Below, piece after piece: positions 26,615 to 36,157 of a stretch of 64,000 bases of DNA. This DNA is from Streptomyces sp. Ru71 (GTDB lineage: Bacteria; Actinomycetota; Actinomycetes; Streptomycetales; Streptomycetaceae). Under the pieces are notes generated by a model. It searched no databases. It was not told the origin of the DNA and was given only the letters and a program-made list of their open reading frames with translations. Numbering within the stretch: the stretch's first letter is position 1; every line of letters begins with the position of its first letter. Both the position numbers and the translations under genes were made by a program. The stretch covers positions 124,001 to 188,000 of the forward strand of contig NZ_PQSS01000003.1 in the NCBI RefSeq assembly GCF_002920535.1, read 5' to 3'.

Positions 26615-27523
26615 TTGATTACCGCCATCTCCGGCATCAAGGGCAGCCGACTGCGCCGTGCCGTCGTGGTCACCGCCACCACCGGCGCCGTACTGACCAC
26701 CGGCGCCCTGACCGCGGTCCCGGCCCAGGCCGTCACGACGCCCTCCATCGTGGCCAAGGGCGGCTACGTGATGAACGACGCCAGCGGCAAGGACCTCTAC
26801 AACAAGGCCGCCGACACCCGGCGTTCCACCGGCTCCACGACCAAGATCATGACCGCCAAGGTCGTGCTCTCGCAGCCGAACCTCAACCTGGACGCCAAGG
26901 TCACCATCCAGAAGGCCTACAGCGACTACGTCGTCTCCAAGGGCGCCTCGCAGGCCCACCTCATCGTGGGCGACAAGGTGACCGTGCGTCAGCTGCTCTA
27001 CGGCCTGATGCTGCCGTCGGGTTGCGACGCCGCCTACGCGCTGGCCGACAAGTTCGGCACCGGCACCACCCGTGACGCGCGCGTGAAGTCCTTCATCGGC
27101 AAGATGAACGCCAGCGCCAAGAGCCTCGGACTGAAGAACACCCACTTCGATTCCTTCGACGGCATCGGCAACGGCGCCAACTACTCGACGCCGCGCGACC
27201 TGACCAAGCTCGCGAGCAGCGCGATGAAGAGCTCCACGTTCCGCACGATCGTGAAGACGAAGTCGTACACGGCGAAGACCATCACCAAGACGGGCAGCAC
27301 CCGCACCATGGGCGCCTGGACCAACACCAACACGCTGCTGAGCAGCTACAGCGGCACCATCGGCGTCAAGACCGGCTCCGGCAAGGAGGCCGGCTACTGC
27401 CTGGTCTTCGCCGCGACCCGGGCCGGCAAGACGGTCATCGGCACGGTCCTGTCCTCCACGAACGCGTCCACCCGAGCATCGGACGCGACGAAGCTGCTGA
27501 ACTACGGCTTCTCGAAGGCCTGA
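26615..27523 (+). CDS. dacA: D-alanyl-D-alanine carboxypeptidase (S11 family, DacA-like)
   Basis: 302-residue secreted penicillin-binding protein that trims stem pentapeptides. A signal peptide (about 12-39, RRAVVVTATTGAVLTTGALT and cleavage near AQA) is followed by the transpeptidase-like fold. Active-site motifs: S74-T-T-K77 (SxxK), S135-G-C137 where SxN is usual, and K252-T-G (KTGSG). The third-residue Cys in place of Asn is a departure from the classic SxN; I recall the same SGC in related Streptomyces proteins, so the enzyme may still be active. The TTG start at 26615 fits the GGGGTAA site and the signal peptide. It ends at a hairpin. Confidence 0.88.
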   Translation: MITAISGIKGSRLRRAVVVTATTGAVLTTGALTAVPAQAVTTPSIVAKGGYVMNDASGKDLYNKAADTRRSTGSTTKIMTAKVVLSQPNLNLDAKVTIQKAYSDYVVSKGASQAHLIVGDKVTVRQLLYGLMLPSGCDAAYALADKFGTGTTRDARVKSFIGKMNASAKSLGLKNTHFDSFDGIGNGANYSTPRDLTKLASSAMKSSTFRTIVKTKSYTAKTITKTGSTRTMGAWTNTNTLLSSYSGTIGVKTGSGKEAGYCLVFAATRAGKTVIGTVLSSTNASTRASDATKLLNYGFSKA

Positions 27524-27542
27524 CGCTCACCCCTCTCTGCCC

Positions 27543-27574
27543 ACGGGCCCGCCGCTGCACAGCGACGGGCCCGT
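27543..27574 (+). terminator. Terminator hairpin after dacA
   Basis: ACGGGCCCGCCGCTG (27543-27557) and CAGCGACGGGCCCGT (27560-27574) pair over 15 bp with one mismatch around a 2-nt loop, 20 bp after the stop. Confidence 0.75.
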
Positions 27575-27683
27575 TGCCTGTCCAGCCGCTTTCCGTTGCG
27601 TTCACTCGCAATCGTGAACATCATCCTTTGGGCTGGCATATTCGATTTTCTCCGCCCTACGTTCCGCGGCGGAGGTGGTTCAC

Positions 27684-28664
27684 ATGAACGAACCCAGCAA
27701 GCGGCCCGACCGCACCGAGCGGCACGAGGCCATCGACATCAGCGACTTCGTCTACGCGGCGACCGGAGCCCGCGTACGACGGCTGACCATGCCGGACGGG
27801 AGTCACTGGTTCCCGGCGGTGGATGTGTGCAAGGAGCTTGGGCACAGCAACACCCAGAAGGCGCTCTCCGACCACGTGCCGGAGGCTCACCGAGAGATTC
27901 TTGAGACCCTAACTGGAGGTTACGGTCTCAGCGTTCCCGCAGGTAGGGAGTGGCGTCGAGACCTGAACGTCATCTCTCTGCAGGGTCTCATCCTCCTCGT
28001 CAACGCCTGCACCAAGCCCTCCTGCGCCCCCTTCAAACAGTGGGCCGCGGAAGTGATCGAGACAGTTCAGCGGGAGGGTTCCTACACCCTCGAAGAGGCC
28101 GAGGTGCAGCCCACCGAACCGGGCGCCCCCATCGCCTACGCCATGCCCGAACAGGTCGCCGAGGCCATCGTCCGGCTGGAGGCGCACAACCTTCAGGTGG
28201 ACGAGGAGCTTGCGTCCGCACAGCGTGAATCGCTCGCCGTGCAGAAGGAGATCCTGGCCACCCAGCAGGCCACCCTCGCCATGGGACAGGCCGCCCTCGT
28301 CGCGCAGCAGGCCATGGCCCGCGCCATGGAACGCATCGCCGACCGGCTGGACCTCCTGGCCCTGGGCCGCCCCGCACCGCCGAGTGATGTGCCGGAGGCC
28401 CACGTCACCACGGCCTCCCTGCTGGCCGACTGGCGGCAGCGCCTGTCGGTCACGGAGGACGTCTGGGCCGTGGCCGTGGTCATCGCGCCCGTTCTCGTCG
28501 AGAAGGGCGAGCTGCGCGAGACCCTCGAATCCATCGCGGCCCGCACGGGACTGTCCGTGCGGCGGGTCAATGAATGTCTCCGTCTGCTGCGACAGCACGC
28601 CTGCATCCGTTCCCGGGGCGGCGCGGAGGACGGGGCACCGGTGTATGTGCTCAACCAGAACTGA
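27684..28664 (+). CDS. BRO-N domain protein (phage antirepressor type) with C-terminal winged helix
   Basis: 326 residues. The N-terminal half is a BRO-N domain as in phage antirepressors: GSHWFPAVDVCKELGHSNTQKALSDHVPEAHRE, GLILLVNACTKPSCAPFKQWAAEVIETVQREG. The middle (about 165-235) is a helical, Gln/Ala-rich coiled-coil-like region (SLAVQKEILATQQATLAMGQ). The C-terminus (about 245-320) looks like a winged helix (AARTGLSVRRVNECLRLLRQ). There is no integrase, capsid gene or attachment-like repeat nearby, so it is a stand-alone domesticated or cargo antirepressor. The ATG at 27684 has GGAGGT 6 nt upstream. The upstream intergenic sequence is more A/T-rich than the rest of the window. Confidence 0.85.
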   Translation: MNEPSKRPDRTERHEAIDISDFVYAATGARVRRLTMPDGSHWFPAVDVCKELGHSNTQKALSDHVPEAHREILETLTGGYGLSVPAGREWRRDLNVISLQGLILLVNACTKPSCAPFKQWAAEVIETVQREGSYTLEEAEVQPTEPGAPIAYAMPEQVAEAIVRLEAHNLQVDEELASAQRESLAVQKEILATQQATLAMGQAALVAQQAMARAMERIADRLDLLALGRPAPPSDVPEAHVTTASLLADWRQRLSVTEDVWAVAVVIAPVLVEKGELRETLESIAARTGLSVRRVNECLRLLRQHACIRSRGGAEDGAPVYVLNQN

Positions 28665-28689
28665 GATCAACCGGCGCTGAGAGGAGGAA

Positions 28690-28720
28690 GGGCGGTCGCA
28701 AGACGAAGTTGCGACCGCCC
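28690..28720. terminator. Terminator between the BRO-N gene and bkdC1
   Basis: GGGCGGTCGCAA (28690-28701) pairs perfectly with TTGCGACCGCCC (28709-28720) around a 7-nt loop, between two convergent genes. Confidence 0.82.
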
Positions 28721-28756
28721 CGCCTCGTTTCCGACGTTACCCGTCGGAGGCGGTTC

Positions 28757-30172
28757 TCATGCCCAGGTGATCAGCCGCTTCGGCTGTTCCAGGATCGCCG
28801 CCACGTCGGCCAGGACCTTGGAGCCCAGTTCGCCGTCGACCAGGCGGTGGTCGAAGCTGAGGGCCAGGGTGGTGACCTGGCGCGGCTTGACCTTGCCCTT
28901 GTGGACCCACGGCTGCAGCTTGATCGCGCCGACCGCGAGGATCGCCGACTCACCGGGGTTGAGGATCGGCGTGCCGGTGTCGACGCCGAAGACGCCGACA
29001 TTGGTGATCGTCACCGTGCCGCCCTGCATGGCCGCCGGGGACGTCTTGCCCTCGCGGGCCGTCGAGACGAGGTCGGAGAGCGCGTCGGACAGCTCCGGCA
29101 GCGTCTTGGCGTGCGCGTCCTTGATGTTCGGGACGATCAGGCCACGCGGGGTGGCCGCCGCGATACCGAGGTTGACGTAGTGCTTGACCACGATCTCCTG
29201 GGCCGCCTCGTCCCAGGACGCGTTGATGTCCGGGTTGCGGCGGATGGCGATCAACAGGGCCTTGGCGATCAGCAGGAGGGGGTTCACGCGTCGGCCGGCG
29301 AACTCCTTGTCCTGCTTCAGCTCCTCGACCAGCTTCATCGTGCGGGTCACGTCGACCGTCACGAACTCCGTGACATGCGGCGCGGTGAACGCCGAGCCCA
29401 CCATCGCCGCGGCCGTCGCCTTGCGGACGCCCTTGATCGGGATACGGGTCTCACGGACCGTGTCGTACGACACCGGCGCGGACGGGGCCGCCGACGGGGC
29501 CGGCGCGGCGGTCGGCGTCTCCACCACGGGCTCCGTCACCGGCTCGGTGACCTGCTGCGGGGCCGCCGCCGCGTGGACGTCCTCGCGGGTGATGATGCCG
29601 TCCGGGCCGGTCGGCACCACCGTGGCGAGGTCGACGCCCAGGTCCTTGGCCAGCTTGCGCACCGGCGGCTTGGCCAGCGGGCGGGGCCGGTCCACGACCT
29701 CGGCGTGGCCGTGGCCGTTCAGCTCCGCCTGCACCGCCGCCGCGGCGGGTTCGGGCGCGGCCGACGGCGCCTTGCGCGGGCGGCGCTTGGTGGAGGAGGT
29801 CGCCACGCCGTAGCCGACGAGGACGGGCTGGCGGCCCGAGCCGGCCGGTTCGGCCTCCTGCGGTTCCTCGGCCTTCACAGCTTCCTGCTGGGGCTCCGCC
29901 GCCGGGGCGCCGCCCGCCACGTCCACCGCGATGATGGCCGTGCCCACGTCGACCGTGGTGCCCTCGGGGAAGTGCAGCGCGCGCACCACACCGTCGTAGG
30001 GGATGGGCAGTTCGACGGCCGCCTTGGCGGTCTCGACCTCGCACACCACCTGGCCGTCGGTGACCGTGTCGCCCGGCTGGACGTACCACTTGAGGATCTC
30101 GGCCTCGGTGAGCCCCTCGCCCACGTCGGGCATCTTGAACTCGCGTACGGACCCTTCAGTCATCGTCGTCAC
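28757..30172 (-). CDS. bkdC1: Branched-chain 2-oxoacid dehydrogenase E2 (dihydrolipoamide acyltransferase), cluster 1
   Basis: Transfers the acyl group from E1 to CoA. 471 residues: one lipoyl domain (1-85) with the modified Lys at K50 in VCEVETAKAAVELP, a long Ala/Pro/Glu linker (85-155), a peripheral-subunit-binding domain (about 160-200, PPVRKLAKDLGVDLATVVPTGPDGIITREDV), another Ala/Pro/Thr linker, then the catalytic domain (about 240-471) with SFDHRLVDGE near residue 440. GTG 30172 is used because GAGGAG lies 6 nt upstream; an ATG at 30163 is possible. It follows bkdB1 by 10 bp and is the last gene of the bkdA1-B1-C1 operon. No dedicated E3 gene is present, so E3 would come from elsewhere. 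Confidence 0.95.
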   Translation of the reverse strand: MTTMTEGSVREFKMPDVGEGLTEAEILKWYVQPGDTVTDGQVVCEVETAKAAVELPIPYDGVVRALHFPEGTTVDVGTAIIAVDVAGGAPAAEPQQEAVKAEEPQEAEPAGSGRQPVLVGYGVATSSTKRRPRKAPSAAPEPAAAAVQAELNGHGHAEVVDRPRPLAKPPVRKLAKDLGVDLATVVPTGPDGIITREDVHAAAAPQQVTEPVTEPVVETPTAAPAPSAAPSAPVSYDTVRETRIPIKGVRKATAAAMVGSAFTAPHVTEFVTVDVTRTMKLVEELKQDKEFAGRRVNPLLLIAKALLIAIRRNPDINASWDEAAQEIVVKHYVNLGIAAATPRGLIVPNIKDAHAKTLPELSDALSDLVSTAREGKTSPAAMQGGTVTITNVGVFGVDTGTPILNPGESAILAVGAIKLQPWVHKGKVKPRQVTTLALSFDHRLVDGELGSKVLADVAAILEQPKRLITWA

Positions 30173-30182
30173 GACCCTCTCC

Positions 30183-31163
30183 TCAGTACGCCAGGGCACG
30201 GTCGACGGCGTCGAGCACCCGGTCCAGGTCCGGCAGGTACTCCTCCTCCAGGCGGGCCGGCGGGTACGGGGCGTGATAACCGCCCACGCGCAGCACCGGC
30301 GCCTCCAGGTGGTAGAAGCAGCGCTCCGTGATCCGGGCGGCGATCTCCGCGCCCGAGCCGAAGAACACCGGCGCCTCGTGGACCACGATCAGGCGGCGGG
30401 TCTTCTCCACGGACGCCTGGATGGAGTCGAAGTCCAGCGGGGAGACCGAGCGCAGGTCCAGGACCTCCAGGTTGCGGCCCTCCTCGGCGGCCGCGTCGGC
30501 GACCTCCTGGCAGAGCTTCACCATCGGACCGTACGCGGCGAGGGTCAGGTCGGTGCCCGAACGGACCACCTGGGCCTTGTGCAGCGGGCCGGGGATGGCC
30601 TCGGTGTTGACCTCGCCCTTGTCCCAGTAACGGCGCTTGGGCTCGAAGAAGATCACCGGGTCGTCGCTCTGGATGGCCTGCTGCATCATCCAGTACGCGT
30701 CGGAGGCGTTCGACGGGGAGACGATCTTCAGGCCCGCCACGTGCGCGAAGAGCGCCTCGGGGGACTCGGAGTGGTGCTCGACGGCGCCGATGCCACCGCC
30801 GTAGGGGATGCGGACGACGACCGGGAGCTTGACCTTGCCCAGCGAGCGGGCGTGCATCTTGGCCAGCTGGGTGACGATCTGGTCGTAGGCCGGGAAGACG
30901 AAGCCGTCGAACTGGATCTCGACGACGGGGCGGTAGCCGCGCAGGGCGAGGCCGATCGCCGTGCCGACGATGCCCGACTCGGCGAGGGGGGTGTCGATGA
31001 CGCGGCTCTCGCCGAAGTCCTTCTGCAGGCCGTCGGTGACACGGAAGACGCCGCCGAGCTTGCCGACGTCCTCGCCCATGATCAGGACCTTGGGGTCGGC
31101 CTCCAGGGCGCGGCGCAGCGACTCGTTGATCGCCTTGGCCAGGGCCATCTTCTCCGCTGCCAT
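30183..31163 (-). CDS. bkdB1: Branched-chain 2-oxoacid dehydrogenase E1 beta, cluster 1
   Basis: Beta subunit of the thiamine-dependent decarboxylase. 326 residues with the family pattern: MGEDVGKLGGVFRVTDGLQKDFGESRVIDTPLAESGIVGTAIGLALRG, PVVVRIPYGGGIGAVEHHSESPEALFAH and FFEPKRRYW. The ATG at 31163 (MAAEKMALAKAINESL) is two bases past the bkdA1 stop (TGACATG); an open frame continues 44 codons upstream but is only a shadow of bkdA1. Together with bkdA1 it oxidises the 2-oxoacids of Val, Leu and Ile. Confidence 0.96.
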   Translation of the reverse strand: MAAEKMALAKAINESLRRALEADPKVLIMGEDVGKLGGVFRVTDGLQKDFGESRVIDTPLAESGIVGTAIGLALRGYRPVVEIQFDGFVFPAYDQIVTQLAKMHARSLGKVKLPVVVRIPYGGGIGAVEHHSESPEALFAHVAGLKIVSPSNASDAYWMMQQAIQSDDPVIFFEPKRRYWDKGEVNTEAIPGPLHKAQVVRSGTDLTLAAYGPMVKLCQEVADAAAEEGRNLEVLDLRSVSPLDFDSIQASVEKTRRLIVVHEAPVFFGSGAEIAARITERCFYHLEAPVLRVGGYHAPYPPARLEEEYLPDLDRVLDAVDRALAY

Positions 31164-31164
31164 G

Positions 31165-32403
31165 TCAGACCCCCTCTGCGTCCGCGAACGACGCCTGGTA
31201 GGCGGCGAACTGGGCGCGCTCCTCGTCGACGAGCGCGTGCCCGTCCGCGTACACGTTCTCGAAGATGGCGAAGTGGTCCGGGTCCTGCATGGCACGGACC
31301 GCTTCGCGCACTCGTTTGCCCAACGCCTCGGACTCGGTGTCGAGTTCCGCGAAGAATCCCTCGTCCGCGTGGTTTGAGGCCTCCAGATAGCGGCGAAGGC
31401 GCAGGATCGGGTCCTTGGCCTCCCAGGCCAGGCGCTCCTCGTCGCCGCGGTAGCGGCTGGGGTCGTCGGAGGTGGTGTGGGCGCCCATGCGGTAGGTCCA
31501 CGCCTCGATCAGCGCCGGGCCCTCACCGCGCCGGGCGCGCTCCAGCGCCCACCGGGTGACGGCGAGGGAGGCCAGCACATCGTTGCCGTCGACGCGGACG
31601 CCGGGGAAGCCGAAGCCCTGGGCGCGCTGGTAGAGCGGGACGCGGGTCTGCTTCTCGTTGGACTCGGAGATCGCCCACTGGTTGTTCTGGCAGAAGAACA
31701 CGACCGGCGCGTTGTAGACCGCGGCGAAGTTGAACGCCTCGTTCACGTCGCCCTGGCTGGAGGCGCCGTCGCCGAAGTAGGCGATGACCGCGCTGTCGGC
31801 GCCGTCCTTGGCGATGCCCATGGCGTAGCCGGTGGCGTGCAGCGCCTGGGAGCCGATGACGATCGTGTAGAGGTGGAAGTTGTTGCTGTTGGGGTCCCAG
31901 CCGCCGTTGTTCACGCCGCGGAACATGCCGAGCAGGTTGGTCGGGTCGACGCCGCGGCACCAGGCGACGCCGTGCTCGCGGTAGGTCGGGAAGACGTAGT
32001 CGTCCTCCCGGGTGGCGCGGCCGGAGCCGATCTGGGCGGCCTCCTGGCCGAGCAGCGAGGCCCACAGGCCCAGCTCGCCCTGGCGCTGCAGGGAGGTGGC
32101 CTCGGCGTCGAAGCGGCGGGTGAGCACCATGTCGCGGTAGAGGCCGCGCAGCTCTTCCGGGGTGATGCCGGCGACGTAGGCGTCGTACTCGGCGTTCTTG
32201 ACGCGCTTGCCCTCGGGCGTGAGCAGCTGTACGAGCTCGGGCTCGGTGCTCTTGGCAGCGCGGGTGCTACGGGTGGTGCGCTTGGTACCGGTGGTTCCGG
32301 CCGTCTTGCTGCCGGTGGTACCGGACGTGTTGCTGCCGTCGGTCCCGGCCTTGCTTGCGGCGCTGCGTCGCGGCTTGCGCGGGGCAGTGCTCTCCACGGT
32401 CAC
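31165..32403 (-). CDS. bkdA1: Branched-chain 2-oxoacid dehydrogenase E1 alpha, cluster 1
   Basis: Thiamine-diphosphate-binding alpha subunit. 412 residues from GTG 32403, chosen for the GGAGGAG site 5 nt upstream. Residues 5-50 are a low-complexity S/T/G/K/R-rich extension (SNTSGTTGSKTAGTTGTKRT) absent from the second copy. The core has the TPP motif AYFGDGASSQGDVNEAFNFA-AVYNAPVVFFCQNNQW (about 205-240) and the phosphorylation-loop region YRMGAHTTSDDPSRYR. First gene of the operon, with a perfect 13-bp inverted repeat about 200 bp upstream. The same complex can supply isobutyryl-, 2-methylbutyryl- and isovaleryl-CoA for branched fatty acids and polyketide starters. Confidence 0.95.
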   Translation of the reverse strand: MTVESTAPRKPRRSAASKAGTDGSNTSGTTGSKTAGTTGTKRTTRSTRAAKSTEPELVQLLTPEGKRVKNAEYDAYVAGITPEELRGLYRDMVLTRRFDAEATSLQRQGELGLWASLLGQEAAQIGSGRATREDDYVFPTYREHGVAWCRGVDPTNLLGMFRGVNNGGWDPNSNNFHLYTIVIGSQALHATGYAMGIAKDGADSAVIAYFGDGASSQGDVNEAFNFAAVYNAPVVFFCQNNQWAISESNEKQTRVPLYQRAQGFGFPGVRVDGNDVLASLAVTRWALERARRGEGPALIEAWTYRMGAHTTSDDPSRYRGDEERLAWEAKDPILRLRRYLEASNHADEGFFAELDTESEALGKRVREAVRAMQDPDHFAIFENVYADGHALVDEERAQFAAYQASFADAEGV

Positions 32404-33009
32404 GTGTGCTCCTCCGTCGGTCCGGCCCCCGGGGTTGCCGGTAGGCCAGTGCGGCTCACCTGTATCCGACCACCGGGCACGGGGTGGGTGCCACTCGGCC
32501 GGGAACAGGCGTGACAGGTGCCCCGGCGAGCGCCCTGCAGCAATCACGTTACCCAGTGCTCCACATTTCTGTGAAACCCCTCCTGACCTGCGTTTTTACT
32601 CGGATTTCCAAGTAGTTTTGATCGGAAATCCGAGTACTTTCGCCGAGCATTCGGGGACGCCGCTGGTCACGGCCGTGCAGGGGGCCGGAACAGGGGGCAC
32701 GTTATCCCGGCCACCCCGCACACGGGAAGAGCCCGCTGTGACACTGATCGCGTACCCGAAGACTGAAAAGTCACCGTATTCCCCCGCGACGACCACGAGC
32801 CGGTCCGGTGGCCGGCCGTGCGGTCGCGCACGCGGCGGGGAAGGCCGCCGGGAAGAAGTGAACGGAATTGCATTTCCCGGCGGCGGCGAGGCCGAACATT
32901 CCGGCGCTTTCGCACCGCCGTATCACTTCGGGTACGGGGTGTGATCGGAACCGACTGTCTGTGACAACGCCCAGCTCACCGCCCCGCTGGCTGCCCTAGC
33001 ATCGGGCGC
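32404..33009. other. Intergenic region upstream of bkdA1 and the APH-fold gene (606 bp)
   Basis: No convincing gene. A possible small plus-strand frame (GTG 32738 to 32944, about 68 codons, product VTLIAYPKTEKSPYSPATTT...) has a weak GAAGAG site but no recognisable family. The stretch is less GC-rich than the rest, carries the bkdA1 promoter side with a 13-bp inverted repeat (32597-32636), and ends in a TAGCAT box in front of the next gene. Confidence 0.5.
32597..32636. promoter_or_regulatory. Perfect 13-bp inverted repeat upstream of bkdA1
   Basis: TACTCGGATTTCC (32597-32609) and GGAAATCCGAGTA (32624-32636) are exact complements separated by 14 bp, about 200 bp before the bkdA1 start, in a locally A/T-rich patch. 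It could be an operator for a dimeric regulator such as the Lrp-type BkdR encoded at 49515, or a structured 5' leader. Confidence 0.55.
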
Positions 33010-33012
33010 GTG
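32997..33012 (+). promoter_or_regulatory. Probable leaderless promoter of the APH-fold gene
   Basis: TAGCAT (32997-33002) is followed by 7 nt before the GTG at 33010. No ribosome site is visible. Confidence 0.42.
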
Positions 33013-34053
33013 CCGCGCCCGTGTGTACCACCCCCCGCGCCCCAGGCGCCCCCGTTACGCGCCCTGTTGAGCCGCTACGCGGCCGGTTCCGTGCTGGCCT
33101 GTGAACCCGTCGCACAGGGTCTGCTGAACCGCGGCTACCGCCTGTGCACCACCCGTGGGCACTACTTCCTCAAGCACCACTCGGACCCCGACACCGCCGA
33201 CCCGGCCGCCATCGAGCGCCGGCACCGCGCCACCCAGCGCCTGGCCGACCTCGGCGTCCCCGTGGTCCCGCCGCTGACCGGCCGCGACGGCCGTACCGTC
33301 GCCGTGATCGGCGGCCACAGCTACGCCCTGCACCCTTGGATCGACGGCCGCCACCGCCACGGCGGCCAGCTCACCCGCGGCGAGTCCGCGCGCCTGGGCG
33401 CCCTCCTGGGCGCCGTGCACGCCTGCCTGGAGCGTGTGATGCCGCCCAAGGGCCGCACCCGCCCGTCCGCGAGCCCTCACCCCGTGGAGAGCGCCGACCC
33501 GGCGGCCACGTTCACGCTCATCGACGATCTCCTCGCGCGCGTGCGCCGCCACCGCCCCGCGGACTCCTTCGACGAGCTCGCCCGCCACCGTCTCCTGGAG
33601 CGCCGCGCCCTGCTGGAGCGGCACGCCGACCGCCGGCCGCCGCGCGGCGGGCCGGTGGGCTGGGTGCACGGCGACTTCCACCCGTTCAACCTGCTCTACC
33701 GGGACGAGGCGCCCGCCGCGATCGTCGACTGGGACCGCCTCGGTGTGCAGCCCCGCGCGGAGGAGGCCGTGCGCGCCGCCGTGATCTTCTTCGTGCAGCC
33801 CGCGGGCACGCTCGACCTGCCGAAGGTGCGGGCGTACGCGTGCGCGTACCGGCGTGCCGCCGGCGCCACGCCCGCGGAGCTGGCGGCGGCCGTGCACCGG
33901 GTGTGGTGGGAGCGGCTGAACGACTTCTGGATGCTGCGCTGGCACTACGAGCGCGACGACCGGCGGGCGGACCCGCAGTTCCCGGCCGCGTCGGCGCTGG
34001 TGGTGTGGTGGACGCGCCGGTACGAGGAGGTGTGCGACGCGTTCACGCGGTGA
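33010..34053 (+). CDS. Aminoglycoside phosphotransferase-fold (APH/CHK-like) kinase
   Basis: 347 residues. The APH catalytic site is clear: VGWVHGDFHPFNLLYRDEAP with the HGD-xx-x-N brace, and AAIVDWDRLGVQPRAEEAVRA with the DWD metal motif. The N-lobe has NRGYRLCTTRGHYFLKHHS with the ATP-binding Lys. Members phosphorylate small molecules (aminoglycosides, choline, homoserine) and the substrate here is unknown; nothing suggests resistance. It stands alone between the bkd1 operon and a Ser/Thr kinase gene and ends at a long terminator. Confidence 0.87.
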   Translation: MPRPCVPPPAPQAPPLRALLSRYAAGSVLACEPVAQGLLNRGYRLCTTRGHYFLKHHSDPDTADPAAIERRHRATQRLADLGVPVVPPLTGRDGRTVAVIGGHSYALHPWIDGRHRHGGQLTRGESARLGALLGAVHACLERVMPPKGRTRPSASPHPVESADPAATFTLIDDLLARVRRHRPADSFDELARHRLLERRALLERHADRRPPRGGPVGWVHGDFHPFNLLYRDEAPAAIVDWDRLGVQPRAEEAVRAAVIFFVQPAGTLDLPKVRAYACAYRRAAGATPAELAAAVHRVWWERLNDFWMLRWHYERDDRRADPQFPAASALVVWWTRRYEEVCDAFTR

Positions 34054-34085
34054 GGGAGGCCGGTGAGCGGGCCGGCGTGAAACAG

Positions 34086-34126
34086 CACGCGCGCGTGGCG
34101 CCCTGAGAGGGCGTCACGCGCGCGTG
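34086..34126. terminator. Bidirectional terminator between convergent kinase genes
   Basis: CACGCGCGCGTGGCGCCCT (34086-34104) pairs with the reverse repeat at 34108-34126 over 19 bp with one mismatch and a 3-nt GAG loop. Confidence 0.85.
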
Positions 34127-34147
34127 ACGGGACGTCGGGGAGGTCCG

Positions 34148-35818
<1,671 letters not shown>

Positions 35819-36157
35819 CAGTCCTCGCCGTCGTTTCTGCCCGCGGTGCGCGCGGTGTTGTTACGGTCTCCGTCGGCCACGCTACAGCCTCGGCGCAAGC
35901 CGCCGGTCCGGGATGCGTGCCGTGGCCGGTACGAGACGGACCGGCCATCAAACCCCGCATCCGTCCGCTCGTGCAAATTCTGTGTACCGGCCGTACGACG
36001 CCTGTAACGCTTCCGCGACGCTTCTTTCGCGTACGGTCACGGAACGGGCACCGAACTTGACGTGTCAGTGCCCTGGGGCAGACTTGGCCCGGAATAGCAC
36101 ATTGGATCAACGAACTTCCATGATCGTCGGCGCTGGAAGGGCTGTGGGGGACGCGAG
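35819..36157. promoter_or_regulatory. Divergent promoter region of the two Ser/Thr kinase genes (339 bp)
   Basis: No gene seen. It must carry promoters for both kinases. TTGACG (36057-36062) with AGACTT 17 bp later is a fair -35/-10 pair for the plus-strand kinase. The region is A/T-richer than its neighbours around 35960-36120. Confidence 0.45.

Noticed and set aside
27684-28664. Prophage
   Set aside because: A single BRO-N gene without integrase, structural genes or attachment-like repeats.
32738-32944. Small gene between bkdA1 and the APH-fold gene
   Set aside because: A 68-codon frame with only a weak ribosome site and no family resemblance; kept as a note in the intergenic entry.
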